From contig NZ_JAACFU010000021.1 in NCBI RefSeq assembly GCF_029051725.1, forward strand, positions 1-64,000: a DNA stretch of 64,000 nucleotides. Reading direction: 5' to 3'. Below, piece by piece: positions 19,101-28,013 of this stretch; position 1 is the stretch's first letter; each line of letters opens with the position of its first letter. Source of the DNA: Bradyrhizobium sp. CSS354. Its GTDB lineage: Bacteria > Pseudomonadota > Alphaproteobacteria > Rhizobiales > Xanthobacteraceae. Position numbers and translations under genes: made by a program. The notes under the pieces are model-generated. The model was given only the letters and a program-made list of their open reading frames with translations. It did not search any database and was not told where the DNA came from.

Positions 19101-20920
19101 TCGAAGTCCGCGTCGGTCAGAATCGGCTGGCGTGCTTCGAGGCGCTTGGTGGTGGCAAGGCCTTGCAGGTCGAACAGGTTCGGCCGCGGTCCGATAATGG
19201 AGACGAGGCTCATCACCAGCTCCTCGCGGATCGGGTCGATCGGCGGATTGGTGACCTGCGCAAAGTTCTGCTTGAAATAGGTGAACAGCGGCTTGGCCTT
19301 GGCCGACAGCGCCGAGATCGGCGTGTCGTTGCCCATCGAGCCGACCGCTTCCTCGCCAATCGAGGCCATCGGCGTCATCAGAATGGTGATGTCTTCCTGG
19401 CTGTAGCCGAACGCCTGCTGGCGATCGAGCAACGACAGGTTGGAGCGCACGCCGGTGGTCGGCACCTTCGGCAGCTCTTCCAGCACGATCTGGGTCCGCT
19501 CCAGCCACTCGGTGTAGGGATGGCTCCTGGCGAGCTCGGCCTTGATCTCATCGTCGGGGATGAGGCGGCCCTGCTCGAGGTCGACCAGCAGCATCTTGCC
19601 CGGCTGCAAGCGCCACTTGGTGATGATCTGGTCCTCGGGAATTGTCAGCACGCCCATCTCGGACGCCATCACGATGCGGTCGTCTTTGGTGACGAGATAG
19701 CGCGCGGGCCGCAATCCGTTGCGGTCAAGCGTGGCGCCGATCTGGCGGCCGTCGGTGAACGCGATCGCGGCGGGGCCGTCCCACGGCTCCATCAGGGCTG
19801 CATGATACTCGTAGAAGGCGCGGCGCTTCTCATCCATCAAGGGATTGCCGGCCCACGCCTCCGGAATCATCATCATGACGGCGTGCGGCAGCGAGTAGCC
19901 GCCCTGCACCAGGAATTCGAGCGCGTTGTCGAAGCAGGCGGTGTCCGACTGGCCTTCGTAGGAAATGGGCCAGAGCCGGTTGATGTCCTTGCCGTAGAGT
20001 TCGGAGCTTACCGAGGCCTGACGCGCCGCCATCCAGTTGGTGTTGCCGCGCAGCGTGTTGATCTCGCCGTTATGCGCGATCATGCGGTAGGGATGCGCCA
20101 GCGACCAGGTCGGCAACGTGTTGGTCGAGAAGCGCTGGTGCACGAGTGCCAGCGCGCTCTCGAAGTCCGCCTCATGCAAATCGGGATAGTACTTGCCGAG
20201 CTGGTCGGCGAGGAACATGCCCTTGTAGATCACGGTGCGGCACGACATCGAGCAGGGGTAGTAACCGGCACGTCCGCGGTCGCGGCGCTGATAGATCGCT
20301 TGCGAAATCGACTTGCGCAGGATGTAGAGCCGGCGCTCGAAATCGTCCTCGGTCTTGGCGGTGCCGTTGCGGCCGATGAACACCTGCATGCAGGCGGGCT
20401 CGGTCGGCTTCACGGTGACGCCGAGCGAGGAATTGTCAGTCGGCACGTCGCGCCAGCCGAGCAGCGTCAGGCCCTCTTCCTTGATCTGGTCGGCGATGAT
20501 GCTCTTGATGAGGTTGCGCCAGGCGGTGTCGCGCGGCATGAACAGCGCGCCGATGGCGTATTCGCCCGGATTGGGCAGCGCGAAGCCGAGCTCCTTCGCC
20601 TTGCGGCTGAAGAAAGCATGCGGAATCTGCACCAGAATGCCGGCTCCGTCACCGGCGCGCGGGTCGGCGCCGACAGCGCCGCGGTGCTCGAGGTTGCAGA
20701 GGATGCTGAGCGCGTCCGCGACGATCTCGTGCGACTTCTTGCCCCTGATGTCGGCGATGAAGCCGACGCCGCAGGAATCCTTTTCCAGGCTCGGATCGTA
20801 GAGGCCTACCGCTGGCGGCCGTGAGTTGTGCTCCTGAATCGGATCGATCGTTTTCGAGGCGACCGTCGCCGACAGTTGTTCTGCCACGATGTTTCCGCGC
20901 TCGACCTGCGACCCGTTCAT
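16196..20920 (-). CDS. gltB: Glutamate synthase (NADPH) large subunit
   Basis: The product has 1574 residues from the ATG at 20918-20920, which is preceded by GGAGAGG at eight bases. A longer TTG start is possible. A 49-residue propeptide precedes Cys50 of KDSCGVGFIADIRG, the nucleophile of the class II amidotransferase domain. The central domain follows, then the FMN synthase domain with GGKSNTGEGGEE and the 3Fe-4S cysteines in CVMMRKCHLNTCPVG, and finally the C-terminal beta-helix (GGIVVVLGKTGRNFAAGMSG). The enzyme makes two glutamates from glutamine and 2-oxoglutarate and needs the GltD subunit, which is not in this window. The gene is intact and has strong core-genome-like codon bias, shown by a 1071-codon open frame on the opposite strand. 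Confidence 0.96.
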   Translation of the reverse strand: MNGSQVERGNIVAEQLSATVASKTIDPIQEHNSRPPAVGLYDPSLEKDSCGVGFIADIRGKKSHEIVADALSILCNLEHRGAVGADPRAGDGAGILVQIPHAFFSRKAKELGFALPNPGEYAIGALFMPRDTAWRNLIKSIIADQIKEEGLTLLGWRDVPTDNSSLGVTVKPTEPACMQVFIGRNGTAKTEDDFERRLYILRKSISQAIYQRRDRGRAGYYPCSMSCRTVIYKGMFLADQLGKYYPDLHEADFESALALVHQRFSTNTLPTWSLAHPYRMIAHNGEINTLRGNTNWMAARQASVSSELYGKDINRLWPISYEGQSDTACFDNALEFLVQGGYSLPHAVMMMIPEAWAGNPLMDEKRRAFYEYHAALMEPWDGPAAIAFTDGRQIGATLDRNGLRPARYLVTKDDRIVMASEMGVLTIPEDQIITKWRLQPGKMLLVDLEQGRLIPDDEIKAELARSHPYTEWLERTQIVLEELPKVPTTGVRSNLSLLDRQQAFGYSQEDITILMTPMASIGEEAVGSMGNDTPISALSAKAKPLFTYFKQNFAQVTNPPIDPIREELVMSLVSIIGPRPNLFDLQGLATTKRLEARQPILTDADFEKIRSISDVAETHFKSRALDTTFHAGLGAAGMDQVLDELCARAESAVREGVNIIILSDRMVGTDRVPIPSLLACASVHHHLIRTGLRTSVGLVVESGEPREVHHFACLAGYGAEAINPYLAFETIIAMKDRLPGSLDDYEIVKRYIKSIGKGLLKVMSKMGISTYQSYCGAQIFDAIGLKAEFVGKFFAGTHTRVEGVGLGEIAEEAVRRHADAFGDALVYKTSLDVGGEYAYRSRGENHAWTAKSVRLLQNAVGGNSLKDYRDFAKILNEQSERLLTLRGLFRIKSADEEKRKPVPLDQVEPAKDIVKRFATGAMSFGSISREAHTTLAIAMNRIGGKSNTGEGGEEADRFKPMPNGDSMRSAIKQVASGRFGVTTEYLVNSDMMQIKMAQGAKPGEGGQLPGHKVDATIAKVRHSTPGVGLISPPPHHDIYSIEDLAQLIYDLKNVNPDGAVSVKLVSEIGVGTVAAGVAKARADHVTIAGFEGGTGASPLTSIKHAGSPWEIGLAETHQTLVRERLRSRIVVQVDGGFRTGRDVVIGALLGADEFGFATAPLIAAGCVMMRKCHLNTCPVGVATQDPVLRKRFTGQPEHVINYFFFVAEEVREIMASLGFRSFNEMIGQVQLLDQTKLVAHWKAKGLDFSKLFVKQKEEKGQKIYHSERQNHHLEAVLDRTLIEQATPALDRGAPVKIEAKINSTNRSAGAMLSGAVAKIYGHAGLPHETIHVSLKGTAGQAFGAWLAQGVTFELEGEANDYVGKGLSGGKIIVKPPANSGIVPEESIIVGNTVMYGAIQGECYFRGIAGERFAVRNSGAVAVVEGAGDHCCEYMTGGIVVVLGKTGRNFAAGMSGGIAYVLDETGDFDRLCNMAMVELEPVLSEELINAGTYHHSGDLEAHGRVDVFKDLLASDVERLHVLITRHAKATGSRRAADILANWKDWLPKFRKVMPVEYRRALREMAANADAEPNRD

Positions 20921-21052
20921 GTCCTCGTCCTCTCCATGCGGCAAGCTGCCTCACCGCCATCTTCGGCGCACCTTGGGCGTTCCGCGGCACCCGCTTCCGG
21001 GTCACCGCTCGTCCGCTCGCGAGCCGCATTTTCTTAAAGTCAGGCCAAGAAT

Positions 21053-22171
21053 TCAGACCAAGGCGTTCTTCGTCCCCGAGAACGGCTTTGCCTCCTCATC
21101 CTCGTACTTGGCCAAGGCCGCAAGCAACAGCCGCAGGTAATGCGCCTTCTGTTCAGCCGGCATTGGCTTCGGATCGTCCAGCGACTTCACCGCCGACTCA
21201 GCTAACTCGACCGCACGATCGTTGTCGCCGCATTCGAAACAATACTGGGCGACCGCCACATAGGACAGAAACTTGCGGCCGGCCCAGCCTTCTGGAGAGT
21301 CCAGCGCGAGGATGTGTTCGGCCAAGTCCTTGCCAATCGCAAAGCGATCAGAATGCGGGACATCAGAGTTCTTCTCCGCTGGATTAGAGAGTTGGCGGAT
21401 CGCTTGCACCCTCCACAACTCGGATTGTTTTTCGATCGCATCGCGAGCCAATTGACGCATAACGGGTAATCCCGTCTGCATGTCATGGATTTTGTGCAGG
21501 GCTAGATCCTCATGAACTAGGTGAACGTTGATTTCGTCCGGCATGATTGCGACGCCCTCTTTAGCGGCCGAAAGCGCCGTCGACGAATCCTTCGCCTTCA
21601 GCGCCAGTCCAATTTTGCCCCAGAATGCTTGCGTCCGGGCTTTCTCGCGCATTTCAGATTCTGCTTCAGCGATTCGCTTAGCATCCGCTGCTTTGGCTTC
21701 ATCGCTGGTGCGCCAGGTGCCATTTACGATTGTTGGAAACACGTCATACAGTTGCATCGGGTGACCGATAAAGGCGACGCGACCGTCACGGTCGATGACG
21801 AATGAGGTGGGGATAGTGCTGGAAAGGCTGGGCGCCATCCAAGACTTCTTCATGTTTCCGGCGTAATCGAACGCGATCCGAAAGTTCAGTTCCGAGCCGT
21901 TCTTGGTCAACCACGCGTCCAAGTGTGTTCGCGCCTCCTCGGCCGTCGAGCCTCGCTTGGAAGCTGCAACTGCAATGACCTCAATTGCGCTATCGTCGTA
22001 TTTCTCTTGCAGCTGCGCGAGGTGGGAAATCTCCGCCACACATCCTCCGCACCAAGTCGCCCAAAACGCGACAATATACAGCGTGCCCAGCTTAAAGTTG
22101 GTGAGGGGCTCGCCACGTACCCAGCTTTCCACGCTGATCGGAGGAGCTGGCGACTCCATACGAAGAATCAT
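21053..22171 (-). CDS. Thioredoxin-fold protein (TlpA-like) with helical C-terminal half
   Basis: The product has 372 residues from MILRMESPAPPIS; GGAGAACAAC precedes this ATG, favouring it over one 16 codons upstream. Residues 1-150 form a TlpA/AhpC-type thioredoxin domain with VAFWATWCGGCVAEI as the redox motif and the cis-proline region IPTSFVIDRDGRVAFIG. Residues 170-372 look all-helical, possibly TPR-like (AVELAESAVKSL, HYLRLLLAALAKYED). There is no signal peptide or membrane anchor, so unlike classical TlpA it appears cytoplasmic. The redox partner is unknown. It lies 132 bases upstream of gltB on the same strand. Confidence 0.8.
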   Translation of the reverse strand: MILRMESPAPPISVESWVRGEPLTNFKLGTLYIVAFWATWCGGCVAEISHLAQLQEKYDDSAIEVIAVAASKRGSTAEEARTHLDAWLTKNGSELNFRIAFDYAGNMKKSWMAPSLSSTIPTSFVIDRDGRVAFIGHPMQLYDVFPTIVNGTWRTSDEAKAADAKRIAEAESEMREKARTQAFWGKIGLALKAKDSSTALSAAKEGVAIMPDEINVHLVHEDLALHKIHDMQTGLPVMRQLARDAIEKQSELWRVQAIRQLSNPAEKNSDVPHSDRFAIGKDLAEHILALDSPEGWAGRKFLSYVAVAQYCFECGDNDRAVELAESAVKSLDDPKPMPAEQKAHYLRLLLAALAKYEDEEAKPFSGTKNALV

Positions 22172-22957
22172 GTTGTTCTCCAAAGATATTGCCAAACCTT
22201 CACGCGAATGTTTGCGCAAGCTCGTCTGTCTCTAAGATACGCGGCCCGAGTACGAGAGAGCGCGTCTGCATGCACTCCGCCTGACACCGTGCTCGATCTC
22301 AGCAGCAATGGCCGTGCCAACGCCAGCAACGAACATCACGCGCCTGATCCGGTCTGAGATTGCCTCGGCAGCTCAACATGACGGTACGTTTGTAGCTAAA
22401 CGGTCTCGTTCGATGTCAGACATCGGACGCGGGTCGGGCGCTTCGGGCCGCGGGGTTTGTGCCTCGCCCATCATGACGATCGCTGCTGGCATTTTGAGGA
22501 TCGCTGCCGTAACCGCCGGCGCGCGGCGCCGGCAAATAACAGTTAGTATGAGCCTCGCTCGCTCTGTCTGTCTGACCTGCTTCTTAAAGAAAGCGCGGCC
22601 GCGGCTGCTGGAAGATAATCCTGTCGCCGAATTGAGCGCCTGCGGAACGTACAAAAGGCAATTCGAACTTTAAATCGCGAGCTTTTGTGCGGATACATTC
22701 TAAAGGGCAAGACAAGACGCAGTCCAGTCACGGTCCTGGAAGATCACGTGCAGCACCGGGCTGAGATACAGCACGTAAGTGAGGTCATAGAGCTGGTGAA
22801 GAGCAACGGTCGTTATCAAAGTCCCGGCGAGACACTAACTCCACCATGCGTTGGTTCAAACACGCGGGATCTCGAATCGTTCGTGCGGAAGTTCTGGACG
22901 TCGGTCAGATTGCCCTCGCTCTGGTCGATATCGTACGAATGTCATCTGGCAATTGCG
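22172..22957. other. Gap without convincing gene
   Basis: About 785 bases. Frames of 90-120 codons exist on both strands around 22310-22670 but have no conserved motif or good ribosome site, so none is called. Confidence 0.35.
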
Positions 22958-25057
22958 TTAGCTCGCTGACGCCTCCCCCTCCTGCCAGCCAATCTTGCTC
23001 TTCAGAAATTCAAAGCCCAGCGCATCGAGGCCGGCGCGCTCCTTGTTGTCCTTGCCGCGGCCGTGCCCGCCCGCCGCCTCGTAGAAGTAAGCCTCATAGC
23101 CCATCGCCTGGAGCTTTGCGGCCATTTTGCGAGCATGTCCGGGATGGACGCGGTCGTCCCGCCGCCTCGTGGCGATCAGGATTGGCGGATAGGGCTGGCC
23201 AGGTTTTGCGTTGTGATAGGCGGAATAGGTCTTCAACCATTCCCAGTCCTCACGCTTGTCGGGGTCGCCATACTCCGCGATCCAGCTCGCGCCGGCAAGC
23301 AGCTTGGTGTAGCGGCGCATGTCGGTCAGCGGGACGGTGCAGAACAGCGCGCCGAAACGTTCCGGGTATCGCGTCAGCATGTTGGTAATAAGGATGCCGC
23401 CGTTCGATCCGCCCTTGGCTGCGATCCGTTTCGCTTTCGTGACACCGCGGCGGATGAGATCGGCGGCAACAGCTGCGAAATCGTCATGCGACAGCTTCTT
23501 GCCGGCGAGCCGGCCAGCCTCGTGCCAACGCGTGCCGAACTCGCCGCCGCCGCGCAAATTCGCCTGCACAACGGTGCCGCCACGCTCCAGCCACAGCTTG
23601 CCGAGCGACGAACTGTAATATGGTTTCACCGAGCGACCGAGGCCGCCATAGGCGGTCATATAGACCGGCGCATCGCCGGTTTCGCCTGCGGGGCCGGTCT
23701 GCACATAGGGGATATGCTCGCCATCGATCGAGATCGCCTGATGTTGCGTCACCACCAGGCCATCGGCGGCGAAGGTCTTCGATGCCTGCTTCAACACGAC
23801 AGGACTTTCGACGCCACGCTCGATCAACAGCAGCGAGGGCGGCGTGAGTGGGTCCTGCACTTCGGCGAGCAGGTCGCCGTTGCTCTCAGACGGATGACAA
23901 TCGAGCGGCCAGACGTCGACCACGCCGATTTCGGGAAGCCCGCCGAGTATCGCGCGGCTCCAGCCCGTGGCGAATGGCGTGCAGATCTGGAATTGTGGCT
24001 TAAGTTCGTCGAGGATCGAGAGCACCAGTCTGCCGGCAGTCCAGAACAAGTCCTGCAATGCGCGCCGCGGTCCGGGCTCGAACAGGAGCGAAAAGTCGCG
24101 GCTGCCCGCAAGGAAAGCCGAAAGCGAGATGCCGAGGACGGCATCGGTGGCATAGGTTCGACCTCCCGTCGACCAGGGCTGGCGCAGCTTCATCGCAAAC
24201 CAGTCGCCATGAGCCTGCATCCAGATGCCGGTCGGAAGCGCGAGTTTCGTGGTGGTGCCGGCGTGATCGCGCAGCCAGATCCGGTGGTTGAAGAAGTCGA
24301 TCCGATCGATGATCCAGGTACGCGGGACCACGCTGGTATGGTCCGCGCGGCCAAAGACGCGCATGTGATCAGCCGCGGTCTCGAAGATCACTTCTGCCCG
24401 ATCCACAGATTCGCCACGACACCACAGGCGAACGGTCCTCGAATATCCGGAGCTCGTGACCATGCCCTCCCCATGGGCGCTGGACAGCAGCAGCGTGTCC
24501 GTGTCGAGCCAGTCGACGTCGCCCTTGGCTTCCGGCATCGCAAAGCCGTCCGCGACGAAGCTCCTCGTGTCGGCGTCGAATTCCCGCAAGGTGACGGCAT
24601 CGCTGCCGCCGCGTGACAGGCTTAAGATGTTCCGCGGGCTTCCCGGCAGTGAGCTTGTCGAGCTCAGTAGCCAATCTTCGCGCTCGCTTGCTGCAAGCTG
24701 GTCGATATCCAGCACGATCTCCCACGCCGGATCGGGTCTTCGAAACTCCGCCGTTGTTGTCCGCCGCCACAGCCCGCGCGGGTTGGTGGCATCCTTCCAG
24801 AGATTGTGAAGATGGCTGCCGCGGCGCCTGACATAGGGGATCCTGTCAGCCCGATCGTAAATCGCGGTCAACGCATCGCGATCTCGTCCCGCGGCCGCTC
24901 CGCCGAACACCCGCAGCGTTCTGCTATTCTGCCGCTCGACGAAGTTCAACGCCCGTCCGCCTTCGATCTTTTCCAACCATAGATAGGGATCATCATCTGG
25001 AGTCGAGGCCGTTGGCCTTTCAATCCGCGACTTCAACGGCACACCTTTTTTGACCAT
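22958..25057 (-). CDS. Prolyl oligopeptidase family serine peptidase (S9A)
   Basis: The product has 699 residues, the usual length for the S9A family. Residues 20-420 form the N-terminal strand plus beta-propeller (DDDPYLWLEKIEG, LHNLWKDATNPRG). The C-terminal alpha/beta-hydrolase has NLRGGGEFG, the nucleophile serine in AAKGGSNGGILI, the aspartate in RRRDDRVHPGHA and the histidine in EAAGGHGRG. No signal peptide is present, so it acts in the cytoplasm on proline-containing peptides. It lies between the nif operon and gltB on the same strand, about 160 bases after fdxB; no nif-type promoter was found upstream, so read-through from the nif operon is possible but unproven. Confidence 0.93.
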   Translation of the reverse strand: MVKKGVPLKSRIERPTASTPDDDPYLWLEKIEGGRALNFVERQNSRTLRVFGGAAAGRDRDALTAIYDRADRIPYVRRRGSHLHNLWKDATNPRGLWRRTTTAEFRRPDPAWEIVLDIDQLAASEREDWLLSSTSSLPGSPRNILSLSRGGSDAVTLREFDADTRSFVADGFAMPEAKGDVDWLDTDTLLLSSAHGEGMVTSSGYSRTVRLWCRGESVDRAEVIFETAADHMRVFGRADHTSVVPRTWIIDRIDFFNHRIWLRDHAGTTTKLALPTGIWMQAHGDWFAMKLRQPWSTGGRTYATDAVLGISLSAFLAGSRDFSLLFEPGPRRALQDLFWTAGRLVLSILDELKPQFQICTPFATGWSRAILGGLPEIGVVDVWPLDCHPSESNGDLLAEVQDPLTPPSLLLIERGVESPVVLKQASKTFAADGLVVTQHQAISIDGEHIPYVQTGPAGETGDAPVYMTAYGGLGRSVKPYYSSSLGKLWLERGGTVVQANLRGGGEFGTRWHEAGRLAGKKLSHDDFAAVAADLIRRGVTKAKRIAAKGGSNGGILITNMLTRYPERFGALFCTVPLTDMRRYTKLLAGASWIAEYGDPDKREDWEWLKTYSAYHNAKPGQPYPPILIATRRRDDRVHPGHARKMAAKLQAMGYEAYFYEAAGGHGRGKDNKERAGLDALGFEFLKSKIGWQEGEASAS

Positions 25058-25220
25058 GATTCACTCCAAGCTTAGCATTGACGCGCACTCTCGACAGGGT
25101 TCAAGGCTTCGCGCCGTACATGTCGTCGGCGCGATGCCGGATCTCCCGAGCTACCTTTGTCTCTGACAGACACTTTGTCTTTGACAAACCACCCCTGTTC
25201 ATAGCGAAAGAAGAGTGGGT

Positions 25221-25505
25221 TCAAGCAGCTGGCGCGTGGGTCTGACAGTTTGTCGGGCAGACCCGTGCGCAGGCGCCGCAGCCGATGCAAGCCCCCTCGT
25301 CCTTCATCACCATGATCTTCTTTTCGACCTCTTCGTCGTCCTCATCGAGATCGACCATCTCGCCGTCCTCGCTCAGGCCCTTCAGCGTCATGACATCGCG
25401 GCCGCAGACCTTGTAGCAGCGGCCGCAGCCGATGCACTTGTTTGGATCGATCCAAACCAGGTAGTCCGGCCTCCAATCGCGGCCGTCGCGGGTGCTGAAT
25501 GACAT
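25221..25505 (-). CDS. fdxB: Ferredoxin III, nif-specific 2[4Fe-4S]
   Basis: The product has 94 residues. Two cluster motifs are visible, CIGCGRCYKVCGR and CIGCGACARVCPTNC, separated by an acidic insert (VDLDEDDEEVEKKI) typical of the nif-specific ferredoxin III family. It is an electron carrier for nitrogenase or its maturation. It is the last recognisable gene of the nifDKENX operon and follows the CCE_0567-type gene by 13 bases. Confidence 0.93.
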   Translation of the reverse strand: MSFSTRDGRDWRPDYLVWIDPNKCIGCGRCYKVCGRDVMTLKGLSEDGEMVDLDEDDEEVEKKIMVMKDEGACIGCGACARVCPTNCQTHAPAA

Positions 25506-25518
25506 GGCTTGAGGTCCG

Positions 25519-25719
25519 TTATGCTTTGTGAAGCGCCTGGAGATCTTGGCGCTTGCTTTCGAGCTCGCTGAAGGCGTCGTGGGCCTTCTGCGCCACGCTC
25601 AGGATCGCGGTCCAGTTGACGGGCAGTTCCTCGGAGAGGTCGTGGAGGTCCATCTTGGCCTGGGTCGCTTTGGCCGACAGCTTCTTTATTTCCGCTTTCA
25701 GGCTTTCAACATCGCTCAT
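25519..25719 (-). CDS. CCE_0567-family (DUF683) small metalloprotein
   Basis: The product has 66 residues with heptad-like helices (SLKAEIKKLSAKATQAKMDL, HDLSEELPVNWTAILSVA). This is the CCE_0567/DUF683 family of small helical nif-operon proteins reported to bind metal. It sits between the DUF269 gene and fdxB, seven bases after the former, in the conserved order of alphaproteobacterial nif operons. Confidence 0.9.
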   Translation of the reverse strand: MSDVESLKAEIKKLSAKATQAKMDLHDLSEELPVNWTAILSVAQKAHDAFSELESKRQDLQALHKA

Positions 25720-25726
25720 ACTTGCC

Positions 25727-26197
25727 TCAATAGTTCGCCACTTCCGGGAACTCGCGGATCATCTCAACACCACTATTGATGATTTCGTCGCCTTGGTCGG
25801 CAAGATGACACAGACTGTTGAAACCAAAGCGATGCACGTCCCGTAGCTGCTTGCTCACGACAACGAGCCGGCCCCCGATCAGCACGATCCGACCGAACCC
25901 TTCATGATGCATCTTCAGCATTGGCGAGATCATCACGCCCGTCGCCTTCTCGATCGAGAGCGCAATGGCGTCAAAGAACAACTGCAGTCGCCATATCGTG
26001 TCGGGGTCGGGATTGCCAACGATCGGCAGCGCACGGCGCTTGCGCTTGTCCAGAATGTAGGGGTCTAGCAGGTCGAGGTCCTTCTTGCCCTCCCAGGCGC
26101 CGTGGGTGTCCTGGGCGCGCCAGATCTTGATGAGCTCTTTGAGAAATGGCCGCTCTGCCGCGGGGACGGCTGGAGTGATTTCAGACCGATCGGGCAT
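25727..26197 (-). CDS. NifX-associated nitrogen fixation protein (DUF269)
   Basis: The product has 156 residues. It contains LIKIWRAQDTHGAWEGK, LLDPYILDKRKRRALPIVG, RLQLFFDAIALSIEKATG and FGRIVLIGGRLVVVSKQLRD, the hallmarks of the DUF269 family that always travels with nifX. Its exact role in cofactor traffic is unsettled. It follows nifX by ten bases. Confidence 0.93.
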   Translation of the reverse strand: MPDRSEITPAVPAAERPFLKELIKIWRAQDTHGAWEGKKDLDLLDPYILDKRKRRALPIVGNPDPDTIWRLQLFFDAIALSIEKATGVMISPMLKMHHEGFGRIVLIGGRLVVVSKQLRDVHRFGFNSLCHLADQGDEIINSGVEMIREFPEVANY

Positions 26198-26207
26198 CCT
26201 CTTTCCT

Positions 26208-26603
26208 TCAGGCTTCGAAATCCACCGTACGTTCCGAGCTTTTGGTGAGCAGCTTCCGCAGCCAGGGCGGCGGCGACCCCTTCAGCACGGTCACGAGTTT
26301 GACGCAAAGGTCGTCGATGGGCTCTGGTTGCAGCACCTTCATCGGATGGATGTTGCTCGCGACGACTCGCGCAGCACCCGAGCCGCCAATCGCCGCAACA
26401 TAGAGGATTGCGCAGTCTCTGATCGCCTGGATCTTCGGCGCCAGCTTATCCTCATCGCCGTCTTCCGTGAGGTCACCGCCGAACTGGATCGCCTCAATAA
26501 ACCGATGCCCGTCCGGGTCGACCTCGTAGATCACGATGTTCTTGGCCCAGCCGAAGTGCGCATCGACGTGCTTCAAGTCCTGAGTGGCGAATGCAACTTT
26601 CAT
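26208..26603 (-). CDS. nifX: NifX, cofactor-binding protein
   Basis: The product has 131 residues starting MKVAFATQDLKHVDAHFGWA, the canonical NifX opening, with VIYEVDPDGHRFIEAI and an IRDCAILYVAAIGGSGAAR block. NifX binds NifB-co and VK-cluster as a shuttle during FeMo-cofactor assembly. It is the fifth gene of the nifDKENX operon, 21 bases after nifN, with AGGAAGAG as ribosome site. Confidence 0.95.
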   Translation of the reverse strand: MKVAFATQDLKHVDAHFGWAKNIVIYEVDPDGHRFIEAIQFGGDLTEDGDEDKLAPKIQAIRDCAILYVAAIGGSGAARVVASNIHPMKVLQPEPIDDLCVKLVTVLKGSPPPWLRKLLTKSSERTVDFEA

Positions 26604-26624
26604 CCGTGTTTTTTCTCTTCCTGC

Positions 26625-28004
26625 TCAATGCGACTGGGGCATGGACCTGCAGGTCACCGCAGGTGATGGCCAGGTGTCGGGCGTCGGCCCATGGTTGGTT
26701 TCGCGGTCGGTGATGATCAGATTGGCGATATCAAAGATCAGATCACGCGTGCCGCGATAGCCAACGGTCGTGAGGTGCGCAGCGCCAAGGCGGTCGAACA
26801 TCGGAAAGCCCACCCGGCGGAACGGAACATTGAGTCGCGAAGCGGCCTGGCGACCGTGTGAATGCGACATCAAGAGGTCGCAGTCACGGGAGCTGGCAAG
26901 CTCTTCAAGATCCTCCAGATCGCCGATCAGGACGTCCTCGGTCCTGACCCGCTGGAGCACCGGTGAGTTCGTCGTCGTCACCGCAGCCGTTACCTCCGCC
27001 CCCATCTCGTGAAGGAAGCTGGAGAGATCGAATAACAAGTCCGGCTCGGCGCCGATCGCGAGCTTGCGGCCGCCGATATGGAAATGGGCATCCAGCATGG
27101 CGTCTGCCAGCTGTCCACGCTGCCGGCGATATTTCGAGGGCACCGACCGGCCGCTGATCTCGCTCAGAAACGCGATGAATTCGTCACTTGGAATAAGGCC
27201 GCAGAGCCGCTCGAACAGACGGAATGGCGTGCCTGTTCGTGCCTGCATGATCTCGGCAGCACGGCGCATTTGCGCGCCGATCGCGATCGTCCAGGCCGCC
27301 TGCCCCATCGTCGCGATCTCGTCCATCCCAATGCCGCCGATCGTGGTCGGCGTGAATTCGTCGGGGATGTGGCCATCCAGCGAACCGGCAACGTCCGGCA
27401 GGAAGGAGGGCTTGAGCCCAAAATCCTCAAAGATCGTGCGAAGCTCGTCGAGATCGCCGGGCGTGAGATGGCAGCCAGGTAGCACGTTGACGCGGGAGCC
27501 ATCGCGCGATCTCGCTGCGTCGACGGGAGCCACGAGCACCTCGATCATCCGCGCCACTGTTTTGCCCCAGCCATCCTGAAAGGCATCCTTGAAATCGGGC
27601 GTCGAGACGTAGACAAGGGGAAGCGTTTCGAGCTGTGGATGCTTCTGCCGGATCAACCGGATGAAGGCCTCGACGTCATCGCCGTTGGTCTCGGTGACGC
27701 CAGTCGAATTGATACCAATGATCTCCGGCTCGACGCGATTGTAGATGTTGAGGATCGCCTGTTCGAGATTCTCGAGACCGCCGAGCACGGTGGCAACCTC
27801 GTTCATGGCGGTCGTCTGCATCGGCACGGCTTCGTTGAAATGGCGCACGAACAGCGTCAGCCCGAAGGAGGCGCAACCTTGAGGGCCGTGCAAAAGCGGC
27901 ATCGCGCCGCGCAGTCCCATGAAGGCAAATGAGCCGCCGATCGGTTGGCTCATCTTGAGCGGATTGACCGAACAGGCTTTCTTCGAGGCAGTGACGATCG
28001 CCAT
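26625..28004 (-). CDS. nifN: NifN, FeMo-cofactor scaffold subunit
   Basis: The product has 459 residues. The N-terminus KACSVNPLKMSQPIGGSFAF and LHGPQGCASFGLTLFVRHF hold the cluster-binding cysteines, followed by IIGINSTGVTETNGDD and later the VNVLPG and SHSHGRQAA blocks. With NifE it forms the NifEN scaffold on which NifB-co matures to FeMo-cofactor. It begins nine bases after nifE. A C-terminal tail (NHGPTPDTWPSPAVTCRSMP) varies among rhizobia. Confidence 0.96.
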   Translation of the reverse strand: MAIVTASKKACSVNPLKMSQPIGGSFAFMGLRGAMPLLHGPQGCASFGLTLFVRHFNEAVPMQTTAMNEVATVLGGLENLEQAILNIYNRVEPEIIGINSTGVTETNGDDVEAFIRLIRQKHPQLETLPLVYVSTPDFKDAFQDGWGKTVARMIEVLVAPVDAARSRDGSRVNVLPGCHLTPGDLDELRTIFEDFGLKPSFLPDVAGSLDGHIPDEFTPTTIGGIGMDEIATMGQAAWTIAIGAQMRRAAEIMQARTGTPFRLFERLCGLIPSDEFIAFLSEISGRSVPSKYRRQRGQLADAMLDAHFHIGGRKLAIGAEPDLLFDLSSFLHEMGAEVTAAVTTTNSPVLQRVRTEDVLIGDLEDLEELASSRDCDLLMSHSHGRQAASRLNVPFRRVGFPMFDRLGAAHLTTVGYRGTRDLIFDIANLIITDRETNHGPTPDTWPSPAVTCRSMPQSH

Positions 28005-28013
28005 GTCGTTCTC

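Noticed and set aside
17609..20824. A 1071-codon open frame on the plus strand
   Set aside because: It is exactly antisense to gltB, has no motif of its own and results from the GC-rich third codon positions of gltB.
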